NCBI GenBank assembly: GCA_018969935.1
Contig: JAGWXJ010000058.1
Span: 1 to 10,254, forward strand
Source of the DNA: Alphaproteobacteria bacterium
GTDB taxonomy: Bacteria > Pseudomonadota > Alphaproteobacteria > Micavibrionales > UBA1664
DNA length: 10,254 bases
Direction of reading: 5' to 3'
In this document: positions 6,191 to 10,254 of the stretch, in pieces
Layout of the letters: the number at the start of each line of letters is the position of its first letter
Position numbering within the stretch: position 1 is the first letter of the stretch
Notes under the pieces: generated by a model
Seen by the model: only the letters and a program-made list of their open reading frames with translations
Databases searched by the model: none
Told to the model about the DNA's origin: nothing
Position numbers and translations under genes: made by a program

Positions 6191-7477
6191 ATGGCGAGTA
6201 AAGGCCGTATTCTTATTGTCGATGACGAAAAGGACATCCGTTTCCTGTTGCGGGAAATACTGGAGGATGAAGGGTATGACGTATCGGAGGCGGCGCATTC
6301 AGAAGCCGCGTATGCCGATATCGCCGCCAAGGGCATGCCGGACCTTGTCATCCTTGATATCTGGCTTGAAAATTCGGACCGCGACGGGATGGAAATTCTG
6401 GGTGATTTGAAGCGCCGTTCCAAAACGTTGCCGGTGCTCATGATATCGGGCCACGGGAATATCGAGATGGCGGTCAAGGCCATCAAGATCGGGGCTTATG
6501 ATTTCATCGAAAAACCCTTCAATACCGACAGGCTGTTGCACCTTGTCAGCCGCGCCTTCGAGCAGGGGCGCAAACGCGGCGGTGCCGGCCGTAAAATTGA
6601 TTTCGTATCCGTTAGCCCCGATATGCAGGCGGCTATCAAGGCTGCGCAAAAGGCGGCGGCTGGCGAAGCGCGCGTGCTGATAACGGGCGCGTGGGGTACG
6701 GGCCGCGCGCATCTTGCCAAGTATATTCACCAAGAATCCCAAAGGGCAGGCAAGGCGTGTGTTTCCATCCAGTGTGCGGCACTGGACGCGCCTACACTTG
6801 CCGAGGCGCTTGCCCATGAAGGCAGCGTTATATTCCGTGACATCCATAAGTTAAGCGCGTCCATGCAGGCCGATTTGCTTGGCCGTCTTAATGCCAAGCC
6901 CGAGGCGCGCGTGATGGCGACTGCCGATGCCGCTTTACTGGACGGGCTTCGCCGCGAGGGTAAATTTTTGTCTGATCTGTACGAGCGGTTGTCGGTTGTA
7001 ACTCTCGTCATGCCTACTTTACAGGACAGGCGCGCGGACCTTGCCGATATGTGCGCCTCCATGATTGGGGGGTATTTTGATGCTTGGGGGCTTGGCGGCC
7101 CTGTGCGTGTGAACGGCCCTGCCATTGATGCCCTCAAGCAAATGGCTTTCGAGGGGCAGGCGCTTGAACTCGAGGCGTTGTGCTTTGCTGCTGCCGTATC
7201 CATGGCGCAGGCTGGGCGCAAGGAAGTGACACCTAACGATTTTGCAAGCGACGCCCCTGCTGCCGTTACGGGCGGGGAGGGCGTTGCATCGGGTTGGTTG
7301 CAGACCGATTTGCGCACCGCGCGCGAGGCTTTCGAGCGATGGTACCTGGAAAACATCATGGCCCGTTTTGATGGCAACGTATCGCAGGCCGCTGCCTTTG
7401 CGGGCATGGACCGCACGGCCTTCCACCGCAAGCTCAAGGCCCTCAAGGGTGGTGGCGAGGATGCCGAGGCCGCATGA
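6191..7477 (+). CDS. ntrX: NtrX response regulator with degenerate AAA+ domain
   Basis: This 428-residue protein is shorter than usual NtrX. The receiver domain (1-120) is intact: Asp11/Asp12, phospho-acceptor Asp56, Ser86 and Lys108. The C-terminal Fis-type helix-turn-helix (about 375-417) is well kept, with AREAFERWYLENI and GMDRTAFHRKLKAL. The central sigma54-activator-type AAA+ domain (about 140-340) is recognisable but eroded. Walker A reads GAWGTGR (166-172), Arg replacing Lys. The region that would hold the GAFTGA loop is missing. Walker B reads VIFRDI (213-218), without the DE pair. Sensor I reads ATAD (243-246) instead of ATN. The first arginine finger is lost (FLSDLYERL, 259-267), and the sensor II WPGNVREL motif has become FEGQALEL (320-327). 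It should not remodel sigma54 holoenzyme; phosphorylation-controlled DNA binding remains plausible. A good AGAGGGG (6175-6181) precedes the start. Confidence 0.93.
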   Translation: MASKGRILIVDDEKDIRFLLREILEDEGYDVSEAAHSEAAYADIAAKGMPDLVILDIWLENSDRDGMEILGDLKRRSKTLPVLMISGHGNIEMAVKAIKIGAYDFIEKPFNTDRLLHLVSRAFEQGRKRGGAGRKIDFVSVSPDMQAAIKAAQKAAAGEARVLITGAWGTGRAHLAKYIHQESQRAGKACVSIQCAALDAPTLAEALAHEGSVIFRDIHKLSASMQADLLGRLNAKPEARVMATADAALLDGLRREGKFLSDLYERLSVVTLVMPTLQDRRADLADMCASMIGGYFDAWGLGGPVRVNGPAIDALKQMAFEGQALELEALCFAAAVSMAQAGRKEVTPNDFASDAPAAVTGGEGVASGWLQTDLRTAREAFERWYLENIMARFDGNVSQAAAFAGMDRTAFHRKLKALKGGGEDAEAA

Positions 7478-8160
7478 GTGCGCCCATAGCCCTGCCACCG
7501 GCCATTCTGTTTGATTGGGATAATACGCTCGTTGATACGTTGCCGCTTATCAGGGATGCCAATAATGCCATCCGCGCCAAATTCGGGCTTCCGCTTTGGG
7601 ATATTGCCGAGGCGCATGCCTCGACACAAAAGGTCGGGCGTGACGGACTAAAGGCCAATTACGGCGACCGCTGGGAAGAAGCGGACCGCATGTTCTACGA
7701 GTATGTTCAGGCCCATCATCTTGATGCACTGGTGGCCCTTGAGGGCGCTGGGGATTTACTGGCGTTTCTGCACGGGCTTCATGTGCCCATGGGGCTTGTA
7801 TCTAACAAGCGCGGCGGCATTCTGAGGGCGGAGGTTGCCCACATGGGATGGGCGCACTACTTCCAAACGGTTCTCGGGCCTGATGATGTAGGGTACAGCG
7901 GCAAGCCGAAGCCTGATGGAATTTTTGCGGCGCTCGGTTCGTTGGATGTCATTCCCGAGCAAGCACCCCATGTATGGTATGTAGGCGATACGGAAAACGA
8001 TATGGCGACAGCGAAAGCTGCTGGCGTTGTTCCTGTGTTCGTGCTTCGGGCCGAAGTGTCGCACCACTTGGAAAATGCTGCGGCACAGCCAGCTTTTTCG
8101 TTCTCGGGATGCAGGGAATGCCTTGATTATCTTAAGGGGTTGGTAGATAGTTCTCTGTAA
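7474..8160 (+). CDS. HAD-superfamily phosphatase (phosphoglycolate-phosphatase-like)
   Basis: The 228-residue protein carries the haloacid dehalogenase motifs. Motif I is FDWDNTLVD with the nucleophile Asp14 and acid/base Asp16; motif II is LVSNK with Ser110; motif III Lys is K144 in SGKPKPDG; motif IV is VGDTENDM with Asp172 and Asp176. A helical cap (about 20-95) between motifs I and II places it in subfamily I, near phosphoglycolate phosphatases and other small-molecule phosphatases. The substrate cannot be predicted. The ATG overlaps the ntrX stop as ATGA (7474-7477), with GAGG 4 nt upstream, so it is translated with ntrX and probably belongs to the ntrYX operon. I do not know it as a standard member of that operon. 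No transport signal is visible. Confidence 0.88.
   Translation: MSAPIALPPAILFDWDNTLVDTLPLIRDANNAIRAKFGLPLWDIAEAHASTQKVGRDGLKANYGDRWEEADRMFYEYVQAHHLDALVALEGAGDLLAFLHGLHVPMGLVSNKRGGILRAEVAHMGWAHYFQTVLGPDDVGYSGKPKPDGIFAALGSLDVIPEQAPHVWYVGDTENDMATAKAAGVVPVFVLRAEVSHHLENAAAQPAFSFSGCRECLDYLKGLVDSSL
8123..8151 (+). promoter_or_regulatory. candidate sigma70-type promoter for hfq
   Basis: TTGATT (8123-8128) and GATAGT (8146-8151) are 17 nt apart, each matching the consensus at 4 of 6 positions. They lie inside the 3' end of the HAD gene. Transcription from here would start near 8158 and give an A-rich leader of roughly 49 nt before the hfq ATG. Read-through from ntrYX-HAD is equally possible. Confidence 0.35.
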
Positions 8161-8168
8161 TAAAACAT

Positions 8169-8206
8169 AAGAATAAATCGGATAAAAGCAAAAACGGATA
8201 AAAACG
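8169..8206 (+). promoter_or_regulatory. A-rich hfq leader with ARN triplets and twin CGGATAAAA repeats
   Basis: The 46 bases between the HAD stop and the hfq ATG are strikingly A-rich. CGGATAAAA occurs twice, 16 nt apart (8179-8187 and 8195-8203); the GGA of the second copy is the likely ribosome-binding core. The leader also contains consecutive A-purine-any triplets: AAG AAT AAA (8169-8177) and AAA AGC AAA AAC (8184-8195). ARN repeats are the known ligand of the distal face of proteobacterial Hfq. The second run abuts the ribosome-binding site, so Hfq self-repression is plausible, as known for E. coli hfq. Confidence 0.4.
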
Positions 8207-8464
8207 ATGACCGAAAAAAACCAGAATGTTCAGGATGTATTTCTCAATGCCCTTCGTAAACAAAAAGTGCCGGTTACCATCTTCCTCGTGAACGGGGTCA
8301 AGCTTCAGGGCACTATTACCTGGTTCGACAATTTTTCCATGCTTCTGCGCCGCGATGCCCACCCGCAGCTGGTTTACAAGCACGCTATTTCCACCATCAT
8401 GCCCGGCGGCCCGCTGAAGCTGTTTGAAGGCGAAACCGTTGGTGTAGACGCCGACGCCGCGTAA
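8207..8464 (+). CDS. hfq: RNA chaperone Hfq
   Basis: The 85-residue protein is a clear Hfq. NVQDVFLNALRKQKVPVTIF (7-26) begins the Sm fold, and Gln9, Asp10 and Phe12 correspond to proximal-face positions. LVNGVKLQGTITWFDNFSML (27-46) is the Sm1 motif, and LVYKHAISTIMP (55-66) the Sm2 motif, with Lys58 and His59 at the uridine-binding proximal pore. The rim patch reads RKQK (17-20), a little less basic than the RRER of E. coli. The C-terminal tail after the Sm core is short (about 19 residues) and ends acidic, as usual in alphaproteobacteria, lacking the long tail of E. coli Hfq. Hfq forms a hexameric ring that pairs small RNAs with mRNAs. It sits between the ntrYX-HAD block and hflX; hflX starts 4 nt after its stop. 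Confidence 0.98.
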   Translation: MTEKNQNVQDVFLNALRKQKVPVTIFLVNGVKLQGTITWFDNFSMLLRRDAHPQLVYKHAISTIMPGGPLKLFEGETVGVDADAA

Positions 8465-8468
8465 GGTC

Positions 8469-9731
8469 GTGGCAAGTACCGTCGTTGTTGTCCACCCCGT
8501 TATCAAGTCGCTTGCCGATACGCTTTTGCGTGACCCGCAGGCGCAGCTTGAAGAAGCCTGCGGGCTTGCCGAGGCTATCTCGCTTGATGTGCGGGAGGCG
8601 CTGGTAGTCAACGTGCCGGCCATCAATGCGGCTACCTTGCTTTCCAAAGGGGCGGTAGACCGTGTGCACGAGGCGGTGCTGGCCCATAAGCCCAATGTTG
8701 TCTTCGTTAACTGCACGCTTTCCCCCGTGCAGCAGCGCAATCTGGAAAAAGCGTGGTTTGCCAAAGTCATTGACCGTACGGGCCTGATTTTGGAGATTTT
8801 CGGGGCGAGGGCGCAGACACGGGAAGGCAAGCTGCAGGTTGAACTTGCGGCGCTTAGCTACCAGCGCGGGCGCCTTGTGCGGGCTTGGACCCACCTTGAG
8901 CGCCAGCGTGCGACGGGTAAAACGGGCGGCCCCGGTGAAAAGCAGATCGAGCTCGATCGCCGTAAAATCAACGACAAGATTGCGCTTATAAAAAAGCAGA
9001 TCGACCAGATACGGAATACGCGTGAATTGCAGCACAAAGCGCGGGAGAGGGTGCCATACCCCCTTGTGGCTATCGTGGGGTATACCAACGCTGGCAAATC
9101 CACCCTGTTCAATCGGCTGACTGATGCCGATGTAATGGCCAAGGATATGTTATTTGCCACGCTTGATACCACGACGCGCGGGCTTGTTCTGCCAGGTGGC
9201 CGCAAGATTATGTTATCTGATACGGTGGGGTTCATCTCCGATTTGCCGACCCAGCTAGTTGCCGCTTTCAGGGCGACGCTCGAGCAGGTGACACAGGCAA
9301 CCCTCATCCTTCACGTGCAAGATGTTAGTGACCCCGAGCATAAACAGCGCCGTCTGGATGTTTTACAGATTCTCGAGCAATTGGGCGTGCCTGCAGGCGC
9401 TAAACACATCATTGATGTCTATAACAAGATTGACCTGCTGCCTAAAAAACAGGCCTCGGCTTGGCTAAAAAACGACAACCGCGCGATTGCTTTATCGGCC
9501 CATACAGGGGACGGTTGTGACACGCTTTTGAACCTTATTCGCGCCCATTTGAACCACGATAGAACCGAATATGCTATCAAGCTGCCTGTAAGTGAAGGTA
9601 AGTGGCTAGCGTGGTTGTACCAACACGGCGAGGTGGAAGCCGACAGGGTGAGGGGGGCTACGCGTACCGTCAAGGTCCTGTTATCGGAAGCTGACCGTGC
9701 GCGTTTTGAACAGCTGCGGGATGCATCCTAG
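8469..9731 (+). CDS. hflX: GTPase HflX
   Basis: The 420-residue protein has the two-part HflX architecture. The N-terminal domain (1 to about 195) ends in a helical coiled segment containing the family signature GGPGEKQIELDRR (153-165). The GTPase domain follows: G1 GYTNAGKST (204-212), G2 MLFATLDTTTR (227-237), G3 DTVGFISDLP (251-260), G4 NKID (319-322) and G5 SAHTGDG (343-349). A short C-terminal domain closes the protein. HflX binds the large ribosomal subunit and splits stalled or stress-inactivated ribosomes. The only available start is GTG at 8469, 4 nt after the hfq stop; the AAGG at 8463-8466 is too close to be a normal ribosome-binding site, so initiation probably depends on ribosomes finishing hfq. 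The hfq-hflX pairing is widely conserved in Proteobacteria. Confidence 0.96.
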   Translation: MASTVVVVHPVIKSLADTLLRDPQAQLEEACGLAEAISLDVREALVVNVPAINAATLLSKGAVDRVHEAVLAHKPNVVFVNCTLSPVQQRNLEKAWFAKVIDRTGLILEIFGARAQTREGKLQVELAALSYQRGRLVRAWTHLERQRATGKTGGPGEKQIELDRRKINDKIALIKKQIDQIRNTRELQHKARERVPYPLVAIVGYTNAGKSTLFNRLTDADVMAKDMLFATLDTTTRGLVLPGGRKIMLSDTVGFISDLPTQLVAAFRATLEQVTQATLILHVQDVSDPEHKQRRLDVLQILEQLGVPAGAKHIIDVYNKIDLLPKKQASAWLKNDNRAIALSAHTGDGCDTLLNLIRAHLNHDRTEYAIKLPVSEGKWLAWLYQHGEVEADRVRGATRTVKVLLSEADRARFEQLRDAS

Positions 9732-9734
9732 TTC

Positions 9735-9785
9735 TTGCTTTTTGTTTTCATATTGTTCATAACAAGGGCTCACGGATAGGGTGAG
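9735..9785 (+). promoter_or_regulatory. promoter, operator-like dyad and RBS hairpin before the unknown gene
   Basis: TTGCTT (9735-9740) and CATAAC (9758-9763), 17 nt apart, form a plausible sigma70-type promoter (3/6 and 4/6). The dyad TTGTT-CAT-AACAA (9753-9765) sits on the -10, where a repressor would bind. Further down, CTCAC (9769-9773) can pair with GTGAG (9781-9785), the latter inside the strong ribosome-binding sequence AGGGTGAG (9778-9785), so initiation could be partly masked in the mRNA. All three are read from sequence alone. Confidence 0.35.
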
Positions 9786-9789
9786 TGTT

Positions 9790-10116
9790 ATGGCTATTTC
9801 GGATGATATCAAGATTGACGGTATTCAGGTCCTCAAGGGCCGGATCGAGGAAGTCTTTGCCCATGAAGACGGGTGGCCCATTGATGCCCCGTTTGTTAGG
9901 GTTGGTAATAACCCCAAGCTTGGCCTGCTTTACGGCTTTAACGTCAATACATCCGAGAGAGCATTGCTTGTTTCATCTGCTGGTAAGGCATTCAGGGCGG
10001 AGTTTGCAGTTTCTGCCAATGGGCAACGCCGCCTGACAAGTTTTGCGGTTGATGTAGGGAATAGCATTATGTTGCAGGTGTTCAAGCCTTACAAACTGAT
10101 CGCTGCACCTGCCTAA
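9790..10116 (+). CDS. hypothetical protein, 108 residues, unknown family
   Basis: I do not recognise this protein. From the ATG at 9790 it has 108 residues; a GTG at 9781 would add MSV, but it lies within the ribosome-binding sequence, so the ATG is preferred. The composition alternates short hydrophobic strands with turns (GIQVLKGRIEEVF, KLGLLYGFNV, RALLVSSAGKAFRAEFAV, SFAVDVGNSIMLQVFK), suggesting a small mostly beta domain. There is no signal peptide, membrane segment, cysteine or metal motif. Codon use and base composition look like those of the neighbours. It has its own promoter-like region rather than being coupled to hflX, and its end faces the end of mazG across 14 bp. Coding potential is supported by a good ribosome-binding site and by filling the space between two conserved genes. 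Confidence 0.75.
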   Translation: MAISDDIKIDGIQVLKGRIEEVFAHEDGWPIDAPFVRVGNNPKLGLLYGFNVNTSERALLVSSAGKAFRAEFAVSANGQRRLTSFAVDVGNSIMLQVFKPYKLIAAPA

Positions 10117-10130
10117 AAGGGCGTAGTGGT

Positions 10131-10254
10131 TCAAGCTGCGGATTTTTCCTGCTTTTTTACTTCGTTCCAATAGGCATCCATTTCATCAAGGGATGTTTTG
10201 CCAAATTCTTTAGAATTTACTTTCATAAGTTCTTCTACCTTATTGAAGCGATTT
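10131..10254 (-). CDS. mazG: MazG nucleoside triphosphate pyrophosphohydrolase (C-terminal end only)
   Basis: Only the last 40 codons and the TGA stop (10133-10131) are inside the window; the 5' part lies beyond 10254. The visible end reads NRFNKVEELMKVNSKEFGKT followed by SLDEMDAYWNEVKKQE. This is the characteristic MazG ending: RF..VE, then a helix with L-EMD-W-E-K. MazG hydrolyses nucleoside triphosphates to monophosphates and pyrophosphate and lowers (p)ppGpp-linked stress signalling. In many alphaproteobacteria mazG follows hflX, which supports the call. Here it is on the opposite strand, converging on the unknown 108-residue gene. This stretch is richer in A+T than the rest of the window. 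Confidence 0.8.
   Translation of the reverse strand, partial: NRFNKVEELMKVNSKEFGKTSLDEMDAYWNEVKKQEKSAA

Noticed and set aside
6727..7629. 300-codon open frame antisense to ntrX and the HAD gene
   Set aside because: It crosses the boundary of two coupled sense genes, has no motifs and has biased composition. The eroded ntrX made me consider it, but nothing supports translation.
9719..9750. GGATGCATCC palindrome followed by T-rich DNA as an hflX terminator
   Set aside because: As a hairpin it has only three base pairs around TGCA, and the T-rich stretch starts several bases later and is interrupted; too weak to call.
10117..10130. Terminator between the convergent unknown gene and mazG
   Set aside because: The gap is 14 bp with no inverted repeat or T-run.

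Overview
This window looks like chromosomal core DNA of an alphaproteobacterium. The evidence is a fused IspD-IspF enzyme, a COQ10/RatA-type ubiquinone-associated START protein, an NtrY-NtrX two-component pair, and the hfq-hflX-(mazG) neighbourhood typical of that class. I see no rRNA, tRNA, CRISPR array, insertion sequence or phage gene. The genus cannot be named from the sequence. Absence of dusB-ntrB-ntrC from this locus, and a heavily degenerated NtrX ATPase domain, suggest a lineage away from the well-studied Rhizobiales/Rhodobacterales types.

Layout. Positions 1-944 (+): the 3' end of a COQ10-like gene, a weak terminator-like hairpin, then a DUF1993 gene preceded by a conspicuous dyad. 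Positions 957-3920 (-): a tightly packed four-gene set transcribed leftward, ispDF > pgpA > cinA (pncC-like) > glycosyltransferase, in which every junction overlaps. It converges on the DUF1993 gene at a perfect 11-bp hairpin. Positions 3921-3995: a 75-bp divergent promoter region. Positions 3996-8160 (+): ntrY, ntrX and a HAD phosphatase, separated by 2 nt and by a 4-nt overlap. Positions 8161-9731 (+): an A-rich leader, hfq, and hflX only 4 nt downstream. Positions 9732-10116 (+): a promoter/operator-like gap and an unrecognised 108-residue protein. Positions 10131-10254 (-): the C-terminal end of mazG, running toward it.

How the genes fit together. The minus-strand set supplies isoprenoid precursors (IspDF), phosphatidylglycerol (PgpA) and pyridine-nucleotide salvage (CinA C-terminal domain), with an added glycosyltransferase of unknown substrate. 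NtrY/NtrX is an envelope-anchored sensor and its regulator; the kinase keeps its motifs. NtrX has an intact receiver and Fis-type helix-turn-helix but has lost essentially all ATPase motifs, so it probably acts as a sigma54-independent DNA-binding regulator. Hfq and HflX are RNA/ribosome-level regulators, and the hfq leader carries ARN-triplet tracts that could let Hfq control its own translation.

I found no clear new system. The best leads are the pseudo-AAA+ NtrX, the hfq leader, the rearranged ntr locus, and the small unknown gene with its operator-like upstream region.
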